A DNA stretch of 7,059 nt from Bacteroidales bacterium (GCA_004552385.1 SFOL01000089.1:1-7059); one strand, 5' to 3'; counted from the first letter of the stretch, positions 1-6,041 are shown. Numbers and translations: made by a program. Notes: a model not told the origin generated them from the sequence alone.

Positions 1-271
1 CAGCCGCCTCCTCGGAGGCGGTGAAGTCCTCCAGCTCCAGCCGTGGCGTTTTGCCCAAGGCGGTGCAAAGCTCCACGAACTCGCCCATGCCGCCCTCGAA
101 CTCTCCGTCAAGGGCTTGCGCCACGACCCTCACAGGCACGCCGAGCCTCCGTGCGAGCTGGCTTCTGGACAGTCGGTGCACCGCCTTGTACTCCGCCATC
201 GCCCTGAACAGCTTCAGCCGCCAGTCCGCCGCCCAGTAGCCTGACGATGTCAGAACCTCGTCCCTCTTCAT
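1..271 (-). CDS. XRE-type helix-turn-helix DNA-binding protein, C-terminus beyond window
   Basis: Translating the reverse complement from the ATG at 271 gives 90 codons with no stop before the window edge, so the C-terminus is missing. Residues about 11-30 (GYWAADWRLKLFRAMAEY) form an amphipathic N-terminal helix. Residues 34-57 (LSRSQLARRLGVPVRVVAQAL) fit a helix-turn-helix. They are followed by EFVELCTALGKTPRLEL, which matches the segment after the recognition helix in XRE/Cro proteins and HigA-like antitoxins. Bacteroidales carry many roughly 100-residue proteins of this plan. The start lies 5 nt after the stop of the upstream 65-aa gene, so the two are probably co-transcribed and translationally coupled. 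An autoregulator or antitoxin role is inferred from this arrangement only; it could equally be a phage- or transposon-type regulator. The family call is fairly secure and the target is unknown. Confidence 0.75.
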   Translation of the reverse strand, partial: MKRDEVLTSSGYWAADWRLKLFRAMAEYKAVHRLSRSQLARRLGVPVRVVAQALDGEFEGGMGEFVELCTALGKTPRLELEDFTASEEAA

Positions 272-276
272 GCCCC

Positions 277-474
277 TCACTCCGTGACGACCACGTCCGC
301 CGCGCTCCTTATGTGCGCGTGCGGGTTGGCGCACACCGAGGTGGCGCGGTACTCGGGCTTCCACCGGAAAAAGAGGAAGCGGCGGCGGTAGCGCACGTGG
401 ACGACGGTCGTCACGCTGTCCCTCACGGAGCACGAGAGAATCTGAGGTGCGTGTCTGCGGGGCGGTTCCATCAT
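277..474 (-). CDS. Small basic hypothetical protein upstream of the HTH gene
   Basis: This is an ORF of 65 residues from the ATG at 474, or 64 from the adjacent ATG at 471. The frame is open further up to an ATG at 552, but that start lies inside the hairpin interpreted as a terminator, and the added residues are low-complexity Arg/Pro. The short form is therefore preferred. Third codon positions are overwhelmingly G or C, as in neighbouring real genes, which supports coding. The protein has a beta-prone, Arg-rich centre (VRYRRRFLFFRWKPEYRATS), then CANPHAHIR and an acidic end. There is no signal peptide and no clear membrane helix. I do not recognise the family. Position and size ahead of an HTH gene resemble HigB-HigA or other type II toxin-antitoxin pairs, but no RelE/HigB catalytic pattern is evident. 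Confidence 0.55.
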   Translation of the reverse strand: MMEPPRRHAPQILSCSVRDSVTTVVHVRYRRRFLFFRWKPEYRATSVCANPHAHIRSAADVVVTE

Positions 475-487
475 AGGGCGTGTGGGC

Positions 488-504
488 CGCCGAGCCACTC
501 GGCG
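488..504. promoter_or_regulatory. Perfect dyad upstream of the small-protein/HTH pair, possible operator
   Basis: CGCCGAG-CCA-CTCGGCG is a perfect 7-bp inverted repeat with a 3-bp spacer, centred about 22 bp upstream of the ATG at 474. The half-site centres are 10 bp apart, about one helical turn, which suits a dimeric HTH protein. It would also form a stable RNA hairpin, but the U-rich tract of the nearby terminator lies on its upstream side, not downstream. The operator role is inferred from position beside an HTH gene. Confidence 0.35.
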
Positions 505-510
505 CGCGGC

Positions 511-559
511 TGAAAGAAAAAGAGGCGGGGCCTGCCCATCTCCCGGATGCAAGCCCCGC
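511..559 (-). terminator. Probable intrinsic terminator of the kinase-lrgAB-nitroreductase operon
   Basis: Read on the minus strand, GCGGGGC (559-553) pairs perfectly with GCCCCGC (531-525) across a 21-nt loop and is followed at once by CTCTTTTTCTTTC (524-512). A 7-bp all-G/C stem with a U-rich tail, about 60 nt past the nitroreductase stop, fits a rho-independent terminator. The long loop lowers certainty. Confidence 0.6.
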
Positions 560-571
560 TTACCTCTCTGC

Positions 572-581
572 GCGCCGGCGC
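572..581. repeat. 10-bp GC palindrome in the 3' region of the nitroreductase operon
   Basis: GCGCCGGCGC is a perfect palindrome. It can also fold as TGCGC/GCGCA (569-582) with a GCCG loop. It lies between the nitroreductase stop and the proposed terminator and may simply stabilise the mRNA 3' end. In so GC-rich a stretch it could be chance. Confidence 0.3.
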
Positions 582-621
582 AAGCCGTGCGCGGATGTTA
601 AAAGTGTATATGACAGGCCTG

Positions 622-1128
622 TTACAAGAACTTGTACATCTCGCCTTCCGATTTCCTCACTTTGGGCTTGGGCTCGTCCGCCGCATAGCCAATAGGCAGT
701 AATACCACAGCCTCCTCGCTCTCGCCGAGGTTCAGGTTGCGGTGCACCTTGGCCGCGTCGAAGTTGCATATCCAGCATGTGCCCAGCCCCAGCTCGGCTG
801 CCCGCAGCGTCATGTGGTCGGTGGCAATCGCCGCGTCGATGTCGGCGTGGTCTTTGCCGTCATTGCCCCTGTGCCAGCTCTGCGAATGGTCCGCTATGAC
901 CACTATCATGCAGCTCGCGCTCTTCAGCCATTCCCTTTCGTAGGCCGACCTCAGCACATCCAGCGTCGACTCGTCCGTGACGCACAGCAGTCTGAACGGC
1001 TGCTTGTTACATGCGGTCGGGGCTAACCTCGCCGCCTCCATCACTTCGGTCAGCTCCTGATGGCTCGGCGCCCCCGCCTTATACTTCCTAACGGAGCGGC
1101 GCTCCTCTATAGCTTGCTTTACGTCCAT
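622..1128 (-). CDS. Nitroreductase-family FMN oxidoreductase
   Basis: A 168-residue protein of the nitroreductase fold: FMN enzymes, usually dimeric and cytosolic, that use NAD(P)H to reduce nitro, quinone or flavin-like substrates. Visible hallmarks are the N-terminal FMN-phosphate motif RRSVRKY (residues 10-16), LAPTACNKQPFR (about 36-47) corresponding to the family's PSxxNxQPW segment, the mid-protein AELGLGTCWI loop, and the C-terminal IGYAADEPKPKVRKS, matching the usual GYPxExPxPKxRK ending. It is at the short end for the family. The start at 1128 follows an A-rich leader of Bacteroidota type. It is last in the operon, 14 nt after lrgB. The physiological substrate cannot be read from sequence. 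Several cysteines (TACNKQP, SASCM, GTCWICNF) lie near the flavin motifs. Confidence 0.9.
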   Translation of the reverse strand: MDVKQAIEERRSVRKYKAGAPSHQELTEVMEAARLAPTACNKQPFRLLCVTDESTLDVLRSAYEREWLKSASCMIVVIADHSQSWHRGNDGKDHADIDAAIATDHMTLRAAELGLGTCWICNFDAAKVHRNLNLGESEEAVVLLPIGYAADEPKPKVRKSEGEMYKFL

Positions 1129-1142
1129 AGTTCTTTTGTTTT

Positions 1143-1835
1143 TTACATTAATGCTGCGAAAAATGGCGCGCCGACCACGGTCAGAATCCCGCTCACCACT
1201 ATCGAGAGGCTGCTCATGGCGCCCTCTATGGGGCCAAGCTCCATGGCCTTGGCGGTGCCGACGGCGTGAGACGCGCTGCCGATGGCTATGCCCTTGGCTA
1301 TCGGCTCCTTGATGCGCATCAGCTTTAACGCCTGTTCCGCAAAAATGTTGCCCAAGACACCTGTCACTACTATCACGACCACCGTCACGGACACGTATCC
1401 GCCCAGCTCCTCAGACACGCCTATGCCTATGGCTGTCGTGATCGATTTGGGCAGGAATGTGACGTAGGCCTCGTGACTGAAATGGAACATGGCCGCCAAG
1501 GCGAGTACGCAAGTCATGCTCGACAGCGCGCCGGCCAGTATACCCGCCACCACGGCTTTGTAGTTCTGCTTTAGGAGCTCCATCTGCTGGTAGAGAGGCA
1601 CTGCGAGGCAGATGGTTGCCGGGGTAAGGAGGTACGATATGCAGTCTGCGCCCTCGGCGTAGCTGTCATAGCTCACGCCTGTTGCGAGCAGGAAGACCAG
1701 TATCAGAGCTATGGACACGAGAAGCGGGTTGAACAGCGCCGTCTTGAACCTTTTTTTCAGCAGCATCCCAAGGGCGTATGAGGCGAACGTGACCATGACA
1801 CCGAAGAAGACCGAGTTCTCAATAAATTCACGCAT
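1143..1835 (-). CDS. lrgB: LrgB/CidB-family membrane protein
   Basis: A 230-residue polytopic inner-membrane protein. Its signatures are FNPLLVSI (35-42), the LLTPATICLAVPLYQQ segment (69-84), LPKSITTAIGIGVSEELGG (128-146) and GIAIGSASHAVGTAKAMELG (182-201), the best-conserved LrgB block. Length is normal and the protein looks intact. LrgB acts with LrgA. The pair was first described as modulating murein hydrolases and lysis in Staphylococcus. Related systems were later tied to pyruvate uptake in Bacillus and Streptococcus, and the fused plant homologue PLGG1 exports glycolate and glycerate. A small-carboxylate transport role is therefore reasonable here but is inferred from homology. The start overlaps the end of lrgA by 8 nt, implying translational coupling. 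Confidence 0.93.
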   Translation of the reverse strand: MREFIENSVFFGVMVTFASYALGMLLKKRFKTALFNPLLVSIALILVFLLATGVSYDSYAEGADCISYLLTPATICLAVPLYQQMELLKQNYKAVVAGILAGALSSMTCVLALAAMFHFSHEAYVTFLPKSITTAIGIGVSEELGGYVSVTVVVIVVTGVLGNIFAEQALKLMRIKEPIAKGIAIGSASHAVGTAKAMELGPIEGAMSSLSIVVSGILTVVGAPFFAALM

Positions 1836-2199
1836 CTTGCTCGCCCTCCCTTCTCTTTCCGCGCCTGATTATAATCTGGGTCACGACGCCTGCCGCGTAC
1901 ATCACGACGAATGTGCTCACGACGGTCACGGCGACGTAAGCCGCAAGGGAGTCTTTCACCACGTCCCACGACTTAAGAAGCCCTACGGCCGCGGGTATGA
2001 ACATTATGGGCATTATCTCTATCAGGAATGCGCTCGTCTCCGCTATGTCCGACACTTTCACGACTCTCAGCTGCAGAGCCGTGAACAGCAGGGCTATGCC
2101 GTATATGCTGGCCGGGATGGGCAGCGGCAGCAGCGCGTGGAGTATCTCGCCTGCGAACGAGAACGCCAGTATTATCAGGAATTGTTTTACAAGTTTCAT
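1828..2199 (-). CDS. lrgA: LrgA/CidA-family holin-like membrane protein
   Basis: A 123-residue protein with four predicted membrane helices (about 5-22, 31-47, 58-77, 84-112) and a charged cytoplasmic tail (RRGKRREGEQDA). The signatures PLPIPASIYGIALLF (25-39) and PIMFIPAAVGLL (64-75) match the CidA/LrgA family. It is the partner of the downstream LrgB. The 8-nt overlap fits stoichiometric production of the two subunits. The start at 2199 lies 11 nt after the kinase-like gene, so all four minus-strand genes form one transcript. Whether the complex is holin-like or a carboxylate carrier cannot be decided from sequence. Confidence 0.92.
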   Translation of the reverse strand: MKLVKQFLIILAFSFAGEILHALLPLPIPASIYGIALLFTALQLRVVKVSDIAETSAFLIEIMPIMFIPAAVGLLKSWDVVKDSLAAYVAVTVVSTFVVMYAAGVVTQIIIRRGKRREGEQDA

Positions 2200-2210
2200 C
2201 TCTTTGGGCC

Positions 2211-2789
2211 TTAAGCCTGTTTGCCGTGTAGTGTGTCTGCGTATGATTCTATAATGCGGGCCGCGTCGTCAAAACCTATCTTGTTACTGTCTAGGCAAAT
2301 GTCATAGTTGGCCGCGTCGCCCCACGTCTCGCCTGTGTAATAGTTGTGGTATGCGCGACGGCTCTCGTCTTTGCTGTCCACGAGCTTCTCGGCCTCCTCC
2401 GGACTTATCTGCTTATACCCTTCCATGAACTTTATCCTGTCTTCGCGGCTGCCTTTCAGGAATACCGACACCAGGTCTTTCCGACCGCGGAATATGTAGT
2501 TGCCGCACCGGCCCACTATTATGCAGTCTGAGTTGCCCACCAGCCCCAGCAAGGCGCCGCGAGTGCGTTCCGTCACGTGGCTTATGCTGTCGGACTGCGT
2601 GATGGCGAATAGGAGAGTGTTCACGGGGTACTCGGCGAAAAAGTCCGCCATCTCGTCCTCTATGCCTTTATCCTTGGCCATCGACTCAAGTTTTTTAATG
2701 GTGTAGAGGGGTATGCCATAGTGTTTTGATAGCAGCTCGGCTATTATCAGTCCGCCGCTTCCGCATTGGCGCGCGATAGTGATGATCAT
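2211..2789 (-). CDS. Cytidylate-kinase-like family protein
   Basis: A 192-residue P-loop protein of the cytidylate kinase-like family (Cytidylate_kin2 type), common in Bacteroidota and Firmicutes. It opens with IITIARQCGSGG (2-13), the family's RQxGSGG nucleotide-binding start. It continues with DCIIVGRCGNYIF (88-100), VSVFLKGSREDRI (108-119) and an SRRAYHNYYTGETWGDAANYDICLDS block (143-168), which is the most diagnostic part. The usual RxIG after GSGG is LIIA here, and the Asp normally ending the FYD motif is Thr (LYT, residues 28-30). Phosphoryl-transfer activity is thus uncertain. No activity is established for most of this family. It is first in the operon, and its fixed linkage to lrgAB may suggest a regulatory or metabolite-sensing role. 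The start at 2789 is the first in-frame ATG and gives the complete motif. Confidence 0.85.
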   Translation of the reverse strand: MIITIARQCGSGGLIIAELLSKHYGIPLYTIKKLESMAKDKGIEDEMADFFAEYPVNTLLFAITQSDSISHVTERTRGALLGLVGNSDCIIVGRCGNYIFRGRKDLVSVFLKGSREDRIKFMEGYKQISPEEAEKLVDSKDESRRAYHNYYTGETWGDAANYDICLDSNKIGFDDAARIIESYADTLHGKQA

Positions 2790-2820
2790 TATAGTCTGTT
2801 GTTTGCTCTTTTTCGGTGGC

Positions 2821-2855
2821 TAAATTTATGAGTTTGAAATTTTACGTGTTGTCAA
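2821..2855 (-). promoter_or_regulatory. Tentative promoter of the minus-strand kinase-lrgAB-nitroreductase operon
   Basis: On the minus strand TTG (2855-2853) is followed after 24 bp by TAAATTTA (2828-2821), which matches seven of eight positions of the Bacteroidota -7 element TAnnTTTG. The spacing is slightly longer than the usual 17-23 bp. It would leave a leader of about 30 nt before the ATG at 2789. Confidence 0.3.
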
Positions 2856-2944
2856 ATATGGTTAAAAATGCTTCTCGGCGCGCGGTCGTCGCGGCTCGTC
2901 TTTATTCTACGCCCGCCAACTGTTTCGTGGTGCCGGAAAACGGG

Positions 2945-2972
2945 TTGATGGCCGCCGCCCCTCTTATCTTTG
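2945..2972 (+). promoter_or_regulatory. Bacteroidota-type promoter, distal, upstream of the esterase gene
   Basis: TTG (2945-2947), then 17 bp, then TATCTTTG (2965-2972), a perfect TAnnTTTG -7 element followed by CA. The 17-bp spacing is within the range known for the Bacteroidota housekeeping sigma factor. The same TTATCTTTGCA string occurs before the HU gene at 6470-6480. The predicted start near 2975 would give a leader of about 100 nt. Confidence 0.55.
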
Positions 2973-2995
2973 CAGATGTTAACCTCTTTTGAGTG

Positions 2996-3023
2996 TTGCG
3001 TGGCGTTTTATGACATAAATTTG
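2996..3023 (+). promoter_or_regulatory. Bacteroidota-type promoter, proximal, upstream of the esterase gene
   Basis: TTG (2996-2998), 17 bp, then TAAATTTG (3016-3023), again a perfect TAnnTTTG and again followed by CA. Transcription would start near 3026, about 47 nt before the esterase ATG and only a few nt before the small upstream ORF at 3029. The geometry is identical to that of the distal promoter 51 bp upstream. Confidence 0.55.
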
Positions 3024-3028
3024 CAGTA

Positions 3029-3076
3029 ATGATTTTTTTGCGGATCGGCAATCCAACTTTAGTAGACCTCAGATGA
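3029..3076 (+). CDS. Possible 15-codon upstream ORF coupled to the esterase gene
   Basis: ATG at 3029 opens MIFLRIGNPTLVDLR and ends in TGA at 3074-3076. The TGA shares the ATGA (3073-3076) with the esterase start codon. This is the classic geometry for termination-reinitiation coupling. With the proximal promoter the peptide would be almost leaderless. No homologue is recognised and the composition is unremarkable, so it may be chance. A role as a leader peptide is inference. Confidence 0.3.
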   Translation: MIFLRIGNPTLVDLR

Positions 3077-4638
3077 ACAAGATTACCACACTTATCATTA
3101 TCCTGCTGATAGCCTTTTCCGGCTGCACTTCCCATAAAAAACGCATACATCTCATAGGTGACTCCACGATGGCGGACTATGAGGAGAACGTCACGCAGAT
3201 GAGGGGGTGGGGTGAGATGTTCAGACTCTTTGTGCCCGAGGACATCATAGTCATAGACCACGCCAAGCCCGGGCGTAGCTCCCGAAGTTTCTATGACGAG
3301 GGGCGGTGGAACGCCGTCAAGCAGCAAATTGTCGAGGGCGACGTCGTCCTCATACAGTTCGCGCACAACGACGAGAAGGAGCAAGGCAAAGATGGCGCCG
3401 ACGGCCGCGGGACCGCGCCTTGGTCCACCTACAGGTCCTACCTCAAAAAGTATATCAACGAGACGAGGCGGCTCGGAGCCACGCCCATCCTCGTCCAGCC
3501 TATCGTCCGCAGGTATTTTGACGGCAACAGCCTCTCCGCCCGCGGATGCCACAATATCGGCTGTCCTGCCGACTCCACTCTCGACTACACGGCGGCAATG
3601 CGTTGCGTGGCTGTCGAGACCGAGGCTCCGGTTATCGACCTCTGTTCCAAAACAAGACAGATCGTCGAGGCTTACGGCCCCGTCGAGTCCAAAAACCAGC
3701 TCTACGTCCAGGCCGACAATACGCACACGTCCATGAAAGGGGCGGCTCTCTTCGCTCTCGCCGTGGCTGAGATTTTAGACACCATGGACGTCTGGGAGCC
3801 CGGGACGGTCCGGCATCCGCAAATCGTCACCAACCCGTCGACTTTCGACTTCGGCGAGGTCTTCATCGGAGACACCGTCTGGCAGACGTTTGACGTCATC
3901 GACTTTGACGGCATCTCAACCCTGACCCCTAAATTCTTGTCGCACAGGGAGTGCATCAACATCATAGCATCGGATGGCGTCAAGCTCTCGTCCGACCTCA
4001 AGTCGCCTTTGGTCGACTCGTTGAGCGTCTACACGAACTGCGGTGCGAACGTCATTGTGCACTACTCGCCGCGCACGGGGCTATCCGAGTCCATGAAACT
4101 CAAAGTTGAGACCCCTTCCGCAAGCGTCAGCATCCCCATAAAAGCCCGAGGGCGCATGCTCAGCCGCTCCGAGACGCTTTCCTTGCAGTGGGCCAACGTT
4201 CAGGCGCCGCAGGGTAATGTTGAGCTGTCGGCCAAGATGACCGCGGTCAAAGGACTTGTCGCGTCGCCCGATGGCTTCATGCCCGAAGACGGCCATTGGC
4301 CTGCCGAAATTGATGAGAATGGCGAGCGCTACGTGCAGTTGACGCTCACAGCCGGCAGCCGGTGCGTCAAGATAAAGAATATTGCGATAAGGTCTTGCGG
4401 AGCATTCTCCTACAGAATGTCTTGCGCCTTTGGCAAAGACTTCTATCGCAACAGCGTCCTGGGCGAGCGTCAGCATCCGGCCCCCGGCGCGATCAGCCTC
4501 GACTCCTTCTCGACCTCGGTCGTCCTGAGACCTGCGCAGAGCCTGCTCGTCAGGGTTTACCCATGGTCAAATGACGTGGCCGACAATGTCAAGTTCTCCT
4601 TCAGCGATGTCGACATTCGGGCGGATGTCGTGGAGTGA
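3073..4638 (+). CDS. SGNH/GDSL lipoprotein esterase, rhamnogalacturonan-acetylesterase-like, with beta-rich C-terminal modules
   Basis: A 521-residue protein. Residues 1-17 are a signal peptide with a short lipobox ending FSG-Cys18, so it is probably a lipid-anchored envelope protein. The SGNH hydrolase domain spans about 24-238: block I GDST with Ser31, block II Gly67 (AKPGRSS), block III HND with Asn99, and the block V pair Asp215 and His218 in DNTH. All catalytic positions are present. The order and spacing resemble CE12 rhamnogalacturonan acetylesterases, which remove acetyl groups from pectin. Residues about 246-350 (STFDFGEVFIGDTV and onward) look like an immunoglobulin-like or ASH-type module. 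Residues about 365-521 form another beta-rich module ending in SLLVRVYPWSND, reminiscent of C-terminal domains in Bacteroidota pectinases. No SusC/SusD genes are adjacent, so it is not in an obvious polysaccharide-utilisation locus here. Substrate is inferred from family. Confidence 0.85.
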   Translation: MNKITTLIIILLIAFSGCTSHKKRIHLIGDSTMADYEENVTQMRGWGEMFRLFVPEDIIVIDHAKPGRSSRSFYDEGRWNAVKQQIVEGDVVLIQFAHNDEKEQGKDGADGRGTAPWSTYRSYLKKYINETRRLGATPILVQPIVRRYFDGNSLSARGCHNIGCPADSTLDYTAAMRCVAVETEAPVIDLCSKTRQIVEAYGPVESKNQLYVQADNTHTSMKGAALFALAVAEILDTMDVWEPGTVRHPQIVTNPSTFDFGEVFIGDTVWQTFDVIDFDGISTLTPKFLSHRECINIIASDGVKLSSDLKSPLVDSLSVYTNCGANVIVHYSPRTGLSESMKLKVETPSASVSIPIKARGRMLSRSETLSLQWANVQAPQGNVELSAKMTAVKGLVASPDGFMPEDGHWPAEIDENGERYVQLTLTAGSRCVKIKNIAIRSCGAFSYRMSCAFGKDFYRNSVLGERQHPAPGAISLDSFSTSVVLRPAQSLLVRVYPWSNDVADNVKFSFSDVDIRADVVE

Positions 4639-4750
4639 CACACGAATGCGCCGGGCGACGCTAACATTTTTTGTTTCATTTTCTGTATATTCGCGATGAG
4701 GTGGGGTTTGGCTCTTATCGCCATCCCGACACCTTTTTCACGAAGCTACT
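4639..4750 (+). other. Intergenic region between the esterase and M23 genes
   Basis: 112 bp with an A/T-rich centre. TATATTCG (4686-4693) is a one-mismatch match to the TAnnTTTG -7 element and lies about 60 bp before the M23 start. The nearest TTG (4671-4673) is only 12 bp upstream of it, which is too close. No convincing terminator for the esterase gene is visible, so read-through into the M23 gene is possible. Confidence 0.3.
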
Positions 4751-5725
4751 ATGCAGAACACGCACTATAAATACGATCCCGAGACCCTTAGCTATAAGGA
4801 AATCAAGCGAGGAATGAAATACTACGCCAAGCGGGCGGTGTTTCACCTCACCTTCGGGCTCGTCGTCTCCATCGGACTCTTTTTCCTTTATGTCTACATC
4901 TTTGACAGCCCCAAGGAGAAAAAGCTCAAGCGCGAGCAGCATGAGCTCCTCGCACAGTATGAGCAGATGAACAGGAGACTCGACCAGATAGAGCAGGTGT
5001 TGGAGGACATTCATTCGCGAGACGAGAATATTTACAGGGTCATCTACGAGGCCGACTCCATCCCCGTCTCCGTCCGAAAAGCAGGGTTCGGCGGCATCAA
5101 CAGGTACAAGGAGATGGAGACTATGCCAAACTCCGACCTCATAATTGCCACCGCCAAAAGGCTCGACGTGGTCTCGAAACAGCTCTACGTGCAGAGCAAA
5201 TCGTTCGACGAGATCATCAAACTCGTCAACTCGAACAACGAGATGCTGCGCTGCATCCCAGCCATAATGCCGATCAACAACAAGGACCTCACCAGGACCG
5301 CCTCCGGCTGGGGGTGGAGGGTGCACCCCGTCTATAAGATCAAGAAGTTCCACGAGGGGATGGACTTCTCGGCACCTGTCGGCACTGAGATATACGCCAC
5401 GGGAGACGGCGTGGTGGCAAGCGTCGAGACCAGCTTCAGCGGATACGGCAAACACGTCAAGATCGACCACGGGTTCGGATATATGACCCTCTACGGGCAT
5501 ATGAGCAAATTCAACGTCCGACCCGGGCAAAAGGTCAAGCGCGGAGACGTCATCGGCTATGTCGGCAGCACGGGCATCAGCACAGGCCCGCACCTCCACT
5601 ACGAGGTCGTCAAGAAAGGTCAGAAGGTCAACCCGCAGCTCTACTACTTCCAGGAGGATCTCGACGCTGACGACTACGAGAGGATGATCGAGATCTCCAC
5701 AAACAGCAACCGGACGTTCGACTAA
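4751..5725 (+). CDS. Membrane-anchored M23/LytM-family peptidoglycan endopeptidase
   Basis: A 324-residue protein with a cytoplasmic N-terminus (1-30), one transmembrane helix (about 31-51), a periplasmic coiled coil (about 54-90), a linker, and a C-terminal LytM domain (about 185-298). The catalytic set is complete: His201 and Asp205 in HEGMD plus His283 as zinc ligands, with His250 (YGH) and His281 (HLH) as catalytic histidines. It should therefore be an active endopeptidase cutting peptide cross-links. The whole protein closely fits a conserved Bacteroidota group with the markers FGGINRY, KQLYVQSKSFDEI and the RTASGWGWRVHP lead-in. The stop is 1 nt before divIC. A membrane anchor with coiled coil plus LytM resembles divisome factors such as EnvC, although EnvC itself lacks catalytic residues. 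This points to septal cell-wall processing. Confidence 0.92.
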   Translation: MQNTHYKYDPETLSYKEIKRGMKYYAKRAVFHLTFGLVVSIGLFFLYVYIFDSPKEKKLKREQHELLAQYEQMNRRLDQIEQVLEDIHSRDENIYRVIYEADSIPVSVRKAGFGGINRYKEMETMPNSDLIIATAKRLDVVSKQLYVQSKSFDEIIKLVNSNNEMLRCIPAIMPINNKDLTRTASGWGWRVHPVYKIKKFHEGMDFSAPVGTEIYATGDGVVASVETSFSGYGKHVKIDHGFGYMTLYGHMSKFNVRPGQKVKRGDVIGYVGSTGISTGPHLHYEVVKKGQKVNPQLYYFQEDLDADDYERMIEISTNSNRTFD

Positions 5726-5726
5726 C

Positions 5727-6041
5727 ATGGTTCTCTGCGGTATAGACCTGGCGGATCTTAAAGAAACCGTCATAACACTGCTCCGGTGTCGGTACGTCAT
5801 CGCTGTCTCCGTCTTTCTCGTCTGGGTCGGGTTCTTTGACGACGACAACCTCTTTGTCAAATACTCCCAAAGACAGGAGATCGAGAGGCTCGAGGCCGAA
5901 AAGGTGGCGCTTGAGCAGGGCATAGAGCGCGACAAGCGGAAAATGGGCGAACTAAGGAATAACAGGGAGTCCCTTGAGAAGTTCGCCCGCGAGGAGTACT
6001 ATATGAAAAAGCCCGACGAGGTCATTTTCATAGTGCGGTAG
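5727..6041 (+). CDS. divIC: Septum formation initiator, DivIC/FtsB family
   Basis: A 104-residue bitopic protein. A short cytoplasmic N-terminus is followed by a transmembrane helix (about 22-38), then FFDDDNLF, a motif seen right after the helix in Bacteroidota homologues. A coiled coil follows (about 45-82), ending in FAREEYYMKKPDEVIFIV, the family's usual C-terminal signature. DivIC/FtsB proteins pair with FtsL and FtsQ/DivIB in the divisome and help activate septal peptidoglycan synthesis. The start codon lies 1 nt after the M23 stop (TAAcATG), so translation of the two is almost certainly coupled. The length and the complete signature indicate an intact gene. The family is confident; DivIC versus FtsB is only a naming choice. 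Confidence 0.9.
   Translation: MVLCGIDLADLKETVITLLRCRYVIAVSVFLVWVGFFDDDNLFVKYSQRQEIERLEAEKVALEQGIERDKRKMGELRNNRESLEKFAREEYYMKKPDEVIFIVR

Noticed and set aside
475..552. N-terminal extension of the 65-aa protein to an ATG at 552
   Set aside because: The ATG lies in the loop of a hairpin that looks like the terminator of the upstream operon, and the added residues are low-complexity.
623..636. TACAAG-AA-CTTGTA inverted repeat at the nitroreductase stop
   Set aside because: It is short and lies in the last codons of the gene. A better terminator candidate with a U-rich tail exists at 511-559.
1711..2214. 167-codon plus-strand ORF across lrgA and the start of lrgB
   Set aside because: It runs antisense to two overlapping genes with clear family signatures, and its product is rich in His, Tyr and Arg without any domain.
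2788..2793. TATAAT on the minus strand just before the kinase-like ATG
   Set aside because: It resembles a sigma70 -10 box, but Bacteroidota use TAnnTTTG and the position would put the transcript start inside the gene.
2902..3726. 274-codon antisense ORF opposite the 5' part of the esterase gene
   Set aside because: The plus strand encodes a complete SGNH domain with signal peptide. The antisense product is a low-information shadow and would start inside the esterase.
3293..3736. 147-codon plus-strand ORF in another frame of the esterase
   Set aside because: Its translation is dominated by Ser, Thr, Arg and Pro, typical of an out-of-frame reading of a GC-biased gene.
4081..4476. 131-codon antisense ORF in the esterase
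   Set aside because: It is a shadow of the esterase C-terminal module with no motif or separate regulatory signals.
4715..5935. 406-codon antisense ORF opposite the M23 and divIC genes
   Set aside because: It is longer than either real gene but lies opposite two proteins with full catalytic or family signatures. Its translation is rich in Val, Asp and Leu, as expected from G/C-biased third positions read in reverse, and has no recognisable motif.
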